DNA of 42,858 nt from Myxococcales bacterium (GCA_013297655.1 JAAFHV010000001.1:83277-126134), one strand, 5' to 3'. Numbered from the stretch's first letter, positions 28,446 to 36,849 are shown. Program-made: numbers and translations. Notes: generated by a model not told the origin, from the letters alone.

Positions 28446-30047
28446 GTGGATCGCCCGTCGGGCCCTCCGCGCGCGCTCGCGTCGTTCGCCCCGCGAAGCC
28501 AGCTCGGCCAAGACGCGTACGCCGATCTGCTGCGCGACACGCGAGGGCTTCGTCGCGAGCAATCGCTCATGCGCGAGGCTTGGCTCTCTCGCCTGACGCT
28601 CCCGAAAAAGGAAGACCGCCTCTTCGAGGTGGAGGTGCTCCTCAAAGGGCTCGCGTGTTTCGCAAATCCGCGAAATCACCCAGGTCCTCCGCGTCGCGCG
28701 TCGATCGTGGCGAACGACTATCGCGAGCCGATGCTGCTCGTGAAGGAGGCGATCGCGCGGGTCGTGAGCCTTGGCCGCCTGCTCCTCGGCGAGCACGAGC
28801 GCACCTTCGTGTTCCAGCGCTACCTGGAGACGGTGCTCCCGGACGACGGCGCGCGCACACGGCTCGTTCGGGAGACGCGGGTGCAAGACACGCCCGAGGA
28901 GTCGCTCTTCCAGCTCCGTCACGCGATGACGAACCTGCTCGAGGTCGTGAGCGGCATCTCACGCCTGCCGCGGGTACCGTTTCGCACGTTCTTCGCGGTG
29001 CTCGGCGTGGCGCACGGCGAGGTGTCCACGTCGGCGTTCTTCAATCCGCTCTCGGCGCTCGAGTTTCGACCCGAGTTCGATCGCATCACGAACGTGCGCC
29101 TCCTCGAGCTCACGCGCCAAGTGGGCGACGAGAGCGCGCGCCGGCTCGTGGCGCTCACGGTGCTCTCCATCTTCCGCATGTTGAAGTACCTCGAGCTCCT
29201 CGAGACGAACATGGGCACCGGCCCCACGTACCTCGTGCTCTCGGTGTTGCGCTCCGATGCGCGCGCGCTCACGAGCCATCTCCAGAAGCGCGCCGGCGTG
29301 CAGCTCGCCGAAGCCTATGAAAAGCAGCTCTTCCGAAGGCCTGCGAGGGAGCTCGCCGAGCGCTACGAGGCGCTCCGTGAAGAGGGCCACCGCCTCGTGC
29401 ACCTCAAGGCCACCTTCGGGGGCATCGCCGCGAACTTGCGCCTCGAGCTCCGCCGCGCGTTCGAGCACGATCTGCCCGCGCCGGATGCGGGCCGAACCGA
29501 GGCCGAGCTCCGCGTCGCGGTCACGCGTGTGATCGGCACGTTGCGACCCGCGCTCCAAAACGCGATCCTCGTGCTCGGCAAGGTGCTCGGCGAGCGACTC
29601 GACGAGCACGGCGTTTTCGACGACGCCCTCGCGCGCCGAGAGCTATCCAAGCGTCTTCGCCGCGATATTTGGATGTTTGCGCAGATCCTCCGCGCCTTCG
29701 GGGCGAAAGCACGCGCCCTCCCGGACGCAGAAGAGCGATGGGCCGGCGCGTCGTCGCTCCAGTTCGTGCGCGAGTTTCTCTCGTACTTCCAGGCGATGGG
29801 GTACCCGCTGCTGCGCGCCGCCGACTACCCGCGCTTCGACGCGTTCTTGCGCGCCCTCTCCGCGCTCCAAGAGTCCGATCTCACGAGCCCCGATCGTCTC
29901 GCCGACGCGGTGCACGAGGCGGAAGAGTTCACCACGTTTCTGAGCGACCTCTTCGAGCGCATCTCGGATCGCGAAGAGCTCCGCGGTCACGCGTTCGACC
30001 GCCGCGACGCCGCCATCGCGCTCAAGCTGTACCTAGGCGACAGCTAA
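28446..30047 (+). CDS. Unknown 533-residue helical protein
   Basis: It starts with GTG two bases after the TrmB-like stop, so the two are translationally coupled. The protein is cytosolic, Arg-, Glu- and Leu-rich and almost entirely helical. No motif that I know is present. Fixed-looking points include EGHRLVHLKATFGGIAANL, FVREFLSYFQAMGYPLLRA and RRDAAIALKLYLGDS at the very end. There is no signal peptide or membrane helix. By linkage, its expression or activity may be controlled with the TrmB-like protein. Function is unknown. Confidence 0.7.
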   Translation: MDRPSGPPRALASFAPRSQLGQDAYADLLRDTRGLRREQSLMREAWLSRLTLPKKEDRLFEVEVLLKGLACFANPRNHPGPPRRASIVANDYREPMLLVKEAIARVVSLGRLLLGEHERTFVFQRYLETVLPDDGARTRLVRETRVQDTPEESLFQLRHAMTNLLEVVSGISRLPRVPFRTFFAVLGVAHGEVSTSAFFNPLSALEFRPEFDRITNVRLLELTRQVGDESARRLVALTVLSIFRMLKYLELLETNMGTGPTYLVLSVLRSDARALTSHLQKRAGVQLAEAYEKQLFRRPARELAERYEALREEGHRLVHLKATFGGIAANLRLELRRAFEHDLPAPDAGRTEAELRVAVTRVIGTLRPALQNAILVLGKVLGERLDEHGVFDDALARRELSKRLRRDIWMFAQILRAFGAKARALPDAEERWAGASSLQFVREFLSYFQAMGYPLLRAADYPRFDAFLRALSALQESDLTSPDRLADAVHEAEEFTTFLSDLFERISDREELRGHAFDRRDAAIALKLYLGDS

Positions 30048-30408
30048 GCGCCTCGGTGCGATGCGGCGGAAGCCCCATGTCGCTACCGACCAAAAAATCG
30101 CGCGACCCGAAGCACGACGAAAATGAGGCGCCGCCGATCGAGGCTTGCGCGCTCGGCAACGAGGAGCGCCCCCGCGACGCGGCATCCCTACGCGGCAAAC
30201 TCCTGTGCGTCCGTCAAGCGCCCCGCCGTGGAAGTGGATGCCCAAACCTGAACGAATGGTAAGATACGCCATTCACTGTGCCACGGCCCACTCCGCACAA
30301 AATGGCGCGAAGGGCGCGACCTCGAGGGTGCGCCCTTCGTTCCGTCCCGATCCTTCTTCTCGCAGTACAGGACGGGCCCGGACACGCGAAAGTCAGGTAT
30401 CGGCTAGC
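30048..30408. other. 361-base convergent region with a strong hairpin
   Basis: Between the 533-residue gene and the histone-like gene there is one notable structure, the hairpin at 30308-30339 listed below. A 61-codon frame at 30077-30262 (MSLPTKKSRDPKHDEN) is open, but I see no ribosome site for it and leave it uncalled. The remainder shows nothing I can name. Confidence 0.45.
30308..30339. terminator. Strong hairpin between converging genes, likely shared terminator
   Basis: CGAAGGGCGC (30308-30317) and GCGCCCTTCG (30330-30339) are perfect 10-base complements around a 12-base loop. It lies between the ends of two converging genes and could stop transcription from either side. Only short T/C-rich sequence follows, so rho-independence is uncertain. 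Confidence 0.6.
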
Positions 30409-30738
30409 TCACTCTTCGCCGTCGTCGGTCGCCGCGGGGGCGTTGCTCGTCGACTTGGGTGCGCTAGAGGACGCGGCCTTTGAACGCCCTGCGGGGCGTT
30501 TTGGGGCCGCTTTTCGAGGACCGGTCTTACCCGCCTTCGGGGCAGCCTTTTTTGCAGGCTTCTTGGCGGCTTTTTTGGCCGCGGTCTTCTTCGCCGGCTT
30601 CTTGGCAGCGGGCTTCTTGGCAGCGGCCTTCTTCGCCGGCTTCTTCGCCGTCTTCGGAGCAGCCTTCTTCGCGGTCTTGGTGGTGGTCTTCTTCGCCGCG
30701 GGTGCCTTCTTGGCAGCCGCCTTCTTCTTTGCAGCCAT
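30409..30738 (-). CDS. Histone H1-like DNA-binding protein (Lys/Ala/Pro-rich)
   Basis: This is a 109-residue protein made largely of AAKK, PAKK and TAKK repeats (AAKKKAAAKKAPAAKK at the start), with an acidic end (DDGEE). This composition is that of bacterial histone-H1-like proteins, which bind and compact DNA without sequence preference. The ATG at 30738 has an AGGAGGG ribosome site (30747-30753). The promoter region upstream is unusually consensus-like. Repeat number in such genes often varies between strains. The repetitive codons are AAGAAG and GCC-rich, so indel errors are possible, but the frame here is open and ends cleanly. Confidence 0.88.
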   Translation of the reverse strand: MAAKKKAAAKKAPAAKKTTTKTAKKAAPKTAKKPAKKAAAKKPAAKKPAKKTAAKKAAKKPAKKAAPKAGKTGPRKAAPKRPAGRSKAASSSAPKSTSNAPAATDDGEE

Positions 30739-30767
30739 AACGGAATCCCTCCTGCTGAGGATGTACG

Positions 30768-30815
30768 TGACCTATATGGTCAGCTACGTCACTGGTTATA
30801 TGGTCACCTACGTCA
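30768..30815 (-). promoter_or_regulatory. Operator-like direct repeats over the histone-like gene promoter
   Basis: On the minus strand TGACGTAGGTGACCATATA (30797-30815) recurs as TGACGTAGCTGACCATATA (30773-30791). The two are 18/19 identical with a 24-base period, so both lie on nearly the same face of the helix two turns apart. The second also contains the dyad TGACC-N5-GGTCA (30768-30782). The upstream copy fills the -35/-10 spacer and the downstream copy covers the likely start of transcription. This is a classic arrangement for a repressor. The regulator is unknown. Confidence 0.6.
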
Positions 30816-30823
30816 GTTGTCAA
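30795..30823 (-). promoter_or_regulatory. Sigma-70-type promoter of the histone-like gene
   Basis: Reading on the minus strand, TTGACA (30818-30823) is followed after exactly 17 bases by TATAAC (30795-30800). That is a full -35 match and five of six at -10, rare in this GC-rich sequence. It points to the histone-like start codon about 57 bases beyond the -10 box. Confidence 0.75.
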
Positions 30824-31132
30824 AGAATAAAAACTTGACGTCCGTGAAGCCTGAATGGGTGCGCAGTCGCCGCGGATGTCTAGGGGTTCGCAATCTCGCA
30901 ACCGCTTGAAACTCATGTGCTATTTCGGGCCCGGGGCGAGATTTGAAGCCATTTCTCCCACTGGGTATTCGTCCGTCTTTCCATCTTCTTCATGAACATG
31001 GAGTTGTGGATTTTTGGGATTTCGACCCTTCGGCGGGGTGGTTGACGGGTCTCGGAGCGTCTTGACGCGCGCGGTGGGCCTACGTACCGTCGCTCGCGCG
31101 GGTGAGCAGGTAGCCACCCCAAGGAGGATGCC
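30824..31132. other. 309-base divergent region between histone-like and OmpA-like genes
   Basis: No gene is visible. On the plus strand two TTGACG hexamers (31042-31047 and 31062-31067) occur; the second is 17 bases from TACCGT (31085-31090) and could be the OmpA-like promoter, though the -10 match is weak. Base composition is lower in GC than the neighbours up to about 31040. Confidence 0.35.
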
Positions 31133-31951
31133 GTGCTCGCGATTCGTCTGAAGTGGTTCCTTGCTGCGGGGCTCGCATCGGTCATGGCCATCGGCTGTGG
31201 CCACAGCGACGAAGAGATGGCCGCCAAGCAGCGAGAGATCGACAAGCTCTCCGCCGACATCAAGGCCGCCAAGGACCAGCTCGCCGCCGACCAGGCGCGT
31301 TACACCGAGGCACAGTCTCAGCTCGAGACGATGAAGGCGCAGCTCCAAGACTTCGCCAAGACCAAGGAAGACGCCGCCAACCTCTCCAAGGCGCTGAAGG
31401 ATTACAAGGAGCGCGCCGAGCGCCTCGCCGTGATCGAGGCGCGCTTCCGCGAGCTCCGTACGAAGCTCGACAAGCTCAACTCGATCGGCCTCAAGGTCGT
31501 CGTGCGGAACAACCGCATGGTCATCCAGCTCCCGGGCGACATCCTCTTCGACTCGGGCAAAGACGCCCTCAAGCCGAAGGGCAAAGAGGCCCTCGGCCAA
31601 GTCGCCGAGATCATCCGCTCGGAGAAAGACCTCACCCAGCGTTACTTCGTCGTCGCCGGTCACACCGACAACGCGAAGTACGGCGGCGGCCCCTTCAACG
31701 ACAACTGGGGCCTCTCCCTCGCGCGCTCGCGCCAGGTCCTCCTCTTCATGATCGCCCCCGCGGACGCGAAGAAGGAAGCCGGCGGCGGCCTCGACTCGAG
31801 CCGCTGGTCGGCCGCTGGCTTCGGCGACACGGACCCGCAAGAGGGCACCGTGGCGGCGCAGACCAAAGAGCAGATGCAGAAGAACCGCCGCGTCGAGCTG
31901 GTCGTCCAGCCGAACGTCGAAGAGATGCTCCAGCTCAACACCATTCGCTGA
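31133..31951 (+). CDS. OmpA-family peptidoglycan-binding lipoprotein with coiled coil
   Basis: This is a 272-residue lipoprotein starting with GTG after AAGGAGG. The signal peptide ends in the lipobox AIGC. Residues about 25-120 form a coiled coil (EEMAAKQREIDKLSADIKAAKDQL, KTKEDAANLSKALKDYKERAERL). The C-terminal OmpA-like domain (about 120-262) has VVAGHTDN near the middle and NRRVELVV near the end, which bind the diaminopimelate of peptidoglycan. An insert containing GGGPFNDNWGLSLARSRQVL lies in the domain. It should tether the outer membrane to the wall across the periplasm. Tandem 25-bp hairpin repeats follow the gene. Confidence 0.88.
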   Translation: MLAIRLKWFLAAGLASVMAIGCGHSDEEMAAKQREIDKLSADIKAAKDQLAADQARYTEAQSQLETMKAQLQDFAKTKEDAANLSKALKDYKERAERLAVIEARFRELRTKLDKLNSIGLKVVVRNNRMVIQLPGDILFDSGKDALKPKGKEALGQVAEIIRSEKDLTQRYFVVAGHTDNAKYGGGPFNDNWGLSLARSRQVLLFMIAPADAKKEAGGGLDSSRWSAAGFGDTDPQEGTVAAQTKEQMQKNRRVELVVQPNVEEMLQLNTIR

Positions 31952-31992
31952 GGCGAGCCTCGCGCCTGCTGAGCGACGCCAGAGCGACGAGC

Positions 31993-32042
31993 CTCGCGCC
32001 TCTAGAGCGACGAGAGGCTCGCGCCTCTAGAGCGACGAGAGG
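31993..32042. repeat. 25-bp perfect tandem duplication with hairpins after the OmpA-like gene
   Basis: Bases 31993-32017 and 32018-32042 are identical (each begins CTCGCGCCTCTAGAGCG). Each contains GCCTCT and AGAGGC as an inverted pair. Less exact copies precede it from about 31960. It lies 40 bases after the OmpA-like stop, so it may act as a terminator, and also 80 bases before the Ppx/GppA start. Confidence 0.8.
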
Positions 32043-32122
32043 CTCGAGTGAACGTGGGCCCTGCGGTTTCTGACCGCGGGGCCTTCGTCATTTCGGGCCG
32101 AAAGCGAGCTACGCTTCTGCGC

Positions 32123-33034
32123 ATGCGCGTGGGCACGATCGACATCGGGACGAACACGGTTCTTTTGCTCGTTGCCGCGAAGGTCGACGGGACGGTGGTC
32201 GCGATCGAGGAGCACATGACGATCACGCGCCTCGGCCAGGGCGTGGACAAGACGCGGAAGCTCGCGGCAGACGCGATCGCGCGAACCACCGAGTGCCTCG
32301 CCCGCTACGCAGCCCACACGAAGCGCGCCGGCGTAGAAAAAATGGACATCGTGGGCACGAGCGCGATGCGCGACGCGGAGGGCGGCGGCGCGATCGTCGA
32401 GGCGTGCCGCGATCTCTTCGGTGTGCCCGCGCGGGTGCTCGGAGGCGACGAAGAGGCGCAGGTCACGTTCCGCGGCGCGCTCTCTGGCATCCGTGGGCTC
32501 TCGGGCGAGGTCGCCGTGTTCGACATCGGCGGCGGGAGCACCGAGATCGTCGTTGGAGGCCGCGGAATCGCTGCGAAATTCTCGAGGAGCTTCGACGTGG
32601 GGAGCGTTCGCATGACCGAACGGGTGGGCCCCGCCGATCCGCCGTCCGAGGGCGACCTGGCGCGTCTTCGCGAGCTCGCCGAGACGCTGCTCGAAGGTGC
32701 ACCGAAGGTCGCCGCGACGACGGATCTCGTCGGCATCGCCGGCACGATGACCACGATCGCGGCGGTGCACATGGGCCTCACCACGTACGACGGGGCGCGT
32801 GTGCATGGGGCGACGCTCACGGCGGACGAGATCCGCGACACGATCGCGAAGCTCGCGCGGATGCCTCTCGATGCCCGCGGCAAGGTCGCGGGGCTCGAGC
32901 CGAAGCGGGCCGACGTGATCGTAGCGGGTGGGATCCTCGCGACCGTGGTCCTGGAGAAGCTCGGCAAGACCTCGGTGCGGATCTCGGATCGTGGCGTGCG
33001 TTGGGGCCTCGCCGAGGCGCTGCTCGAGGGCTGA
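32123..33034 (+). CDS. Ppx/GppA-family phosphatase (exopolyphosphatase or pppGpp phosphohydrolase)
   Basis: This is a 303-residue protein of the ASKHA fold. The phosphate-binding loops are GTIDIGTNTVLLLV near the N-terminus and VAVFDIGGGSTEIVVGG around 130-147; VGTSAMRDAEGG and GIAGTMTTIAAV also fit. It is the short form, without the extra C-terminal HD domain of E. coli Ppx. Family members remove terminal phosphate from polyphosphate or convert pppGpp to ppGpp, and sequence alone does not tell which. The ATG at 32123 starts directly before the first motif. A GTG or ATG at 32048 would add residues that look non-coding and lie beside the tandem repeat. Confidence 0.88.
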   Translation: MRVGTIDIGTNTVLLLVAAKVDGTVVAIEEHMTITRLGQGVDKTRKLAADAIARTTECLARYAAHTKRAGVEKMDIVGTSAMRDAEGGGAIVEACRDLFGVPARVLGGDEEAQVTFRGALSGIRGLSGEVAVFDIGGGSTEIVVGGRGIAAKFSRSFDVGSVRMTERVGPADPPSEGDLARLRELAETLLEGAPKVAATTDLVGIAGTMTTIAAVHMGLTTYDGARVHGATLTADEIRDTIAKLARMPLDARGKVAGLEPKRADVIVAGGILATVVLEKLGKTSVRISDRGVRWGLAEALLEG

Positions 33035-33141
33035 GCACGGCACCCGCACGAGCGCGCGCGGCTGGATTCGCGTCGGGCCGCGGGCGATTGGTGTACCCTT
33101 CATTCGTCGAGGGCACGCACCTGCCTCGGCGGACAGGACGC

Positions 33142-33657
33142 ATGGGCGACGGCGGCGGATTCGAGGTAGGAGACCGCGCGTTTTACCCTGTTCACGGGGT
33201 CGTCGAGGTCGTTCGCATCGAAGAGAAGGACATGGGCGGCTCGACGCAGAGCTTCTACGTGCTCGCGATCCTCGGGCTCGATCGGCGCATCCTCGTGCCC
33301 ACCGCGAACGCGGCCACGGTCGGTCTGCGGCGCCTGGTCACGGAGGAAGAGATCGACGCGGTGAAGAAGATCCTCGCGGACAAACCTGCGGTCTTCAACC
33401 TGGAGACGTGGAACCGCCGCGCGCGCACGTTCGGCGAAAAGATCAAGACCGGCAGCGTGATCGACATCGCCGAAATCGTGAGGGAGCTCGGTTGGTTACG
33501 CGAGAAGAAGGCGCTCGCGTTCGGTGAGCGCCGCACCCTCGACTCCGCGATGGGGCTGCTGGTGAAAGAGATCTCCGTTTCACGGGGCCAGCCCGAGGCC
33601 GACACGAAGCTCGAGATCGACACGATCTTCGGCCTCCCCGATCCGCCGCCGGCCTGA
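33142..33657 (+). CDS. carD: CarD/CdnL-family RNA polymerase-binding transcription factor
   Basis: This is a 171-residue protein. The N-terminal RNA-polymerase-interacting domain (about 6-70) is FEVGDRAFYPVHGVVEVVRIEEKDMGG, seen over two stretches, with FYVLAILGLDRRILVP. The C-terminal helical domain has WNRRARTFGEKIKTGSV, VIDIAEIVREL and FGERRTLDSAMGLLVKE. This matches CdnL of Myxococcus throughout. CdnL binds the beta subunit and stabilises open complexes at rRNA and other promoters, and is essential in Myxococcus. It lacks the HMGA-like tail of Myxococcus CarD. ATG 33142 has a weak AGGA upstream. Confidence 0.93.
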   Translation: MGDGGGFEVGDRAFYPVHGVVEVVRIEEKDMGGSTQSFYVLAILGLDRRILVPTANAATVGLRRLVTEEEIDAVKKILADKPAVFNLETWNRRARTFGEKIKTGSVIDIAEIVRELGWLREKKALAFGERRTLDSAMGLLVKEISVSRGQPEADTKLEIDTIFGLPDPPPA

Positions 33658-33682
33658 GACTCTTCGCGCTGCTCGCGGGTTA

Positions 33683-33719
33683 GATGCGCCGCCGGAGCGC
33701 ACTGACCGACGAGCGCATC
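33683..33719. terminator. Inverted repeat in the carD / lipoprotein convergent gap
   Basis: GATGCGC (33683-33689) pairs with GCGCATC (33713-33719) around a 23-base loop, 26 bases after the carD stop and before the end of the converging lipoprotein gene. It is a weak terminator candidate. Confidence 0.3.
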
Positions 33720-33821
33720 GGCGCCACGAGTGAGGCATGTTGCCTCCGCACGCGCGCGCCTCGGGTCCCAGCGACGTCGCGCCGCGCACTCGCTCACGCG
33801 AGCTTCATGCGCGGGGCTGCT

Positions 33822-34370
33822 TCAAGGCTCGGGCGGACAGAGCGCGGAGCCGCAGTTGTACTTGTAGCCGCCGTCGCCGTCGGGGCTGCACCGGCACCAG
33901 TCGAGGAGCGCGACGCCCGGGGTGGTGTGGCACACGCGTCCGCGATAGGCGCAGATACGGCCCGCGGCGTTGCACGACGCGCCGTCAGCGAGGCTTCGGC
34001 TCACGGGGCAATCGGTCATGTCTGCGCTCGAGCCTGGCGCGCAGAGCTGCTTTTCGCCCTTTGGAATCTCGCCTACGCGGTCGTGGCAGACCACCTTGCC
34101 GCCCGTGCACTCGCAGCGGGTTTGCTGCGGTGTCGCGCCGCACTCGACCGAGTAGAGGCACGACAGGGACTCCTTGCAGGCAGCACCGTTCGCCTCCTCG
34201 AAGGAGCGAGGACAGGCATCGAGGACAGGAGGCGCGGAGCGAATTTCTTCCTCCACCAACCCTTCGCCCGAGCCGGGCACCTCGGCCGAACAGCCGAGGA
34301 GCGACGATGCCGTGGCCGCGCTCGATACGATCGCGACAAAAACGTACCCGAGAGCTCGCTGAGTGTTCAC
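33822..34370 (-). CDS. Small Cys-rich lipoprotein, unknown
   Basis: This is a 182-residue protein with a signal peptide ending in the lipobox LLGC. The mature part has many Cys: ACPRSFEEANGAAC, LSCLYSVEC, RCECTGGKVVC, LC, DCPV, SCNAAGRICAYRGRVC and DWCRC. The layout resembles small disulphide-rich domains common in myxobacterial surface proteins. It converges with carD and is divergent from another small lipoprotein gene. No family was recognised. Confidence 0.7.
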   Translation of the reverse strand: MNTQRALGYVFVAIVSSAATASSLLGCSAEVPGSGEGLVEEEIRSAPPVLDACPRSFEEANGAACKESLSCLYSVECGATPQQTRCECTGGKVVCHDRVGEIPKGEKQLCAPGSSADMTDCPVSRSLADGASCNAAGRICAYRGRVCHTTPGVALLDWCRCSPDGDGGYKYNCGSALCPPEP

Positions 34371-34559
34371 GTCGCGCCTCGCTCGGTTGAAGGGGTCTTC
34401 AGGTTCAATAGGACCGTTTCTTCTTGTGAAAAGATAAGGGTTTTCCTAAAGCGTTGGGGTTTTGTCCGCTCAATCCCCACGGTTGGCTACACGCGGACTG
34501 CCTGTCGAAGCGGAAGCGCGGTCCACCGGCGGAGCGGGGGACATGAATCGTTGCGAGGC

Positions 34560-35000
34560 GTGAGCGCATCGCGGAAGATTCCGAGCGTGCGCCGCGCGAT
34601 CGTTTGTTTCGTTCTCTCGTTGGCCGTCGGCTGTGGTGGCGGCGAAGGTGGCAGACCTCCGTTTGCACCGACCATGCCGGCGGAAAAGGCGCCACGAACC
34701 GTGGAAGAGGCGCAGCAGCGTATCGATCGCGCACGTTCGGAAATTGACAGACCCGCCGGCAACCTCGCCGCGCCCGCGCCCGCGCCCGATCCCGCGCCTC
34801 AGTCGACGGACGCGCCCTCGGCGACCCCCGACTCGCCCGCGCAGTCCCCGTGCGCGAGCCCGTGCCGCGCGCTGGCTTCGATGCGACGCGCGGTCGAGGC
34901 GCTGTGCGAGCTCACCGGCGCGGCCGACGAGCGCTGCACGAACGCCAAAAAGACCCTCGACGAGAGCCGCGCAAAAGTAGGGCACTGCTCCTGCGAGTGA
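34560..35000 (+). CDS. Small lipoprotein with helical Cys-rich C-terminus
   Basis: This is a 146-residue protein. The signal peptide (RAIVCFVLSLAVGC) gives a lipobox at LAVGC. A helix with VEEAQQRIDRARSEID follows, then a Pro/Ala-rich linker and a Cys-rich helical end (CASPCRALASMRRAVEALC, ERC, HCSCE). GTG at 34560 was chosen; a second GTG at 34587 with GGAAG upstream gives a shorter signal peptide and is equally possible. It is divergent from the other Cys-rich lipoprotein. Function is unknown. Confidence 0.62.
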   Translation: MSASRKIPSVRRAIVCFVLSLAVGCGGGEGGRPPFAPTMPAEKAPRTVEEAQQRIDRARSEIDRPAGNLAAPAPAPDPAPQSTDAPSATPDSPAQSPCASPCRALASMRRAVEALCELTGAADERCTNAKKTLDESRAKVGHCSCE

Positions 35001-35174
35001 GCGTGGAATCGCGTGCGTAGTGCACCTGCACGGTCGCGGTTCACGAGGGCCGTGATCGCGGAATCGCCACGCACAAATTTGGCCCGCGTCGTCGATTGAA
35101 TTTATCCGAAGACAGGAAGCGGCACGCGACCCCGAGATTTCGCGGGGCCCGGTCGCACTTCGCCGGAGGAATCG

Positions 35175-36812
35175 ATGAGCAGCAGAGAGACCGAGAGGCG
35201 CGCAAACGACGCGCCCCGCGTTCCGTTCGACGGGATGGTCGAGGTCGGCGGCGCACAAGGCCCGTCGTTCGAGGCGCAAGCGATGAACGTGTCCGTCGCG
35301 GGAATGGCGCTTCGTGCGGGGTACCTGCCTACGGTCGGTCAGCCCCTCACCTGCCAGTTCGAGACCGACGACGGCAACTCCGTGCTCGCCTCTGGCGAGG
35401 TCACGTGGTGCAAAGACGGCACCGAAGGCGGCGAGTTCGGCCTCACGTTCGGCAAGCTCGACGCGCAGTCGGCCGCCGCGCTGAAGACGCTGTTCGACGC
35501 GCAAGAGGAAGACAAGGCGGCCCCCGCGCCGCGCCTTCCGGTCGGCCGCGTGCGCCTCCACATCGACGGCCTCGGCGTGCCGATGAAGGCACGCGTGAAG
35601 GATGCATCGATCGCGAAGGTCACGACCTACAGCGAGCTCGGGTACTTGCAGACGGGCAAAGAGCTCGAGCTCGAGGACGCCGAGACCGGTGAAAAGCGGC
35701 CCGCGCGCATCCACAAGGTGCAAGTGGAGACCAGCGCGACCGACGTGCCGCAGCTCGTCGTCACGATGAAATACGAAGACGAGAGCGGGCGCGCCGCCGC
35801 CGCCGAGGGCACGAGCGAAGATCCGCCCGAGGTCCGCGATGGCGACGAGAGCGAGCCGATGAAGCACGACTTCGCGGACCGCGCCAAGGGCATCGGATCG
35901 CAGATGGGCGCCGGTCTCATGAAGATCGGTCCCGCGATCGGCGGGCTCTTCGCGCGCGCCAAAACGGCCGCCGCGCTGCTCCAGAAGAAGCGCCAGGAGA
36001 AGGCCGCGAACGACGAGCCGCCGGTTCGACGCGTCACCGCGCCGGCCCCTGGTGGTCGCCTCCAGAGCGCGGGCCGCAAGGTGGTTCGCACCGACGCGAA
36101 GGACGAAGCCGAGGAGATCGCGCCGCCGAAGAAGCTCGACAAGCGCAAGCTCGCGATCGGCGGAGCAGCCGGAATCGCCCTTATTCTCGGGCTCATGGCG
36201 ATGCGCAAGCCGCACGAAGCAGCGCCGCTCGCGACCGCCCCCGCCGAGCCCGCGGCCGCCCTCGCCCCCGCGCAGCCCTCGGCGCAAGCGCCTGCTCCTG
36301 CTCCGATCGCCCCCGCGGCGGCACCTGGTGCGATGCCCGGCGCGAGCGGCCCGATGGCCGGCAACGGCATGGGCGCCGACGACTCGGTGGAACAAGGTCC
36401 GCCCGGTAAAAAGGGTAAACCGAAGCCGTTCACCAACGGCCCGGTCGCGCACGGGACCACGCTTCGCCTGAAGATGGACGGCCCGATCGAGCGCATGCAA
36501 GGCGCCTCGCAGCCGACGGGCTTCACGATCGCGCTCCCGAACCGTCGCTCCCTCGAGGCCGCGTCGCCGCTCGCCTCGAAGGACTCGCGCATCGCGGGGA
36601 TTCGCGTCGCGAACGACGGCAACGGCGCCGAGCTCACGCTCACCTTCAAGGACGGCGTCCCGAACTACATCGTGCGCGCCAAGGGCGACACCCTCGAGAT
36701 GGTCATCGCGAAGGAGAAATCCACCGCCGAGACCGGCAAGAAGAAGGGCGGCACCAAGGGCGCCGACAAGCACCACGGCACCTCCACCAAGGGCCACGGC
36801 AAGGCGCACTGA
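35175..36812 (+). CDS. PilZ-domain protein with membrane helix and AMIN-like C-terminal domain
   Basis: This is a 545-residue protein. Residues about 8-110 form a PilZ domain with ERRANDAPRVPFDG and NVSVAGMALRAG; the latter fits the D/NxSxxG half of the c-di-GMP site. A second, related beta domain follows (about 120-200). Beyond a charged stretch lie a single membrane helix (about 324-341, IGGAAGIALILGLMAM), a Pro/Ala-rich linker and a periplasmic domain (about 415-510) resembling AMIN. AMIN domains bind peptidoglycan in PilQ and amidases. The tail is Lys/His-rich (KHHGTSTKGHGKAH). A strong GGAGGA precedes the ATG. It could link c-di-GMP levels to an envelope machine, which is inference. Confidence 0.75.
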   Translation: MSSRETERRANDAPRVPFDGMVEVGGAQGPSFEAQAMNVSVAGMALRAGYLPTVGQPLTCQFETDDGNSVLASGEVTWCKDGTEGGEFGLTFGKLDAQSAAALKTLFDAQEEDKAAPAPRLPVGRVRLHIDGLGVPMKARVKDASIAKVTTYSELGYLQTGKELELEDAETGEKRPARIHKVQVETSATDVPQLVVTMKYEDESGRAAAAEGTSEDPPEVRDGDESEPMKHDFADRAKGIGSQMGAGLMKIGPAIGGLFARAKTAAALLQKKRQEKAANDEPPVRRVTAPAPGGRLQSAGRKVVRTDAKDEAEEIAPPKKLDKRKLAIGGAAGIALILGLMAMRKPHEAAPLATAPAEPAAALAPAQPSAQAPAPAPIAPAAAPGAMPGASGPMAGNGMGADDSVEQGPPGKKGKPKPFTNGPVAHGTTLRLKMDGPIERMQGASQPTGFTIALPNRRSLEAASPLASKDSRIAGIRVANDGNGAELTLTFKDGVPNYIVRAKGDTLEMVIAKEKSTAETGKKKGGTKGADKHHGTSTKGHGKAH

Positions 36813-36849
36813 CCGCGAGCTTCGGCTCGACCCGTTGCACGCATGCGTA

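Noticed and set aside
30077-30262. 61-codon frame beginning MSLPTKKSRDPK
   Set aside because: No ribosome site, no recognisable pattern and overlap with no transcript signal; it may be chance in a gap.
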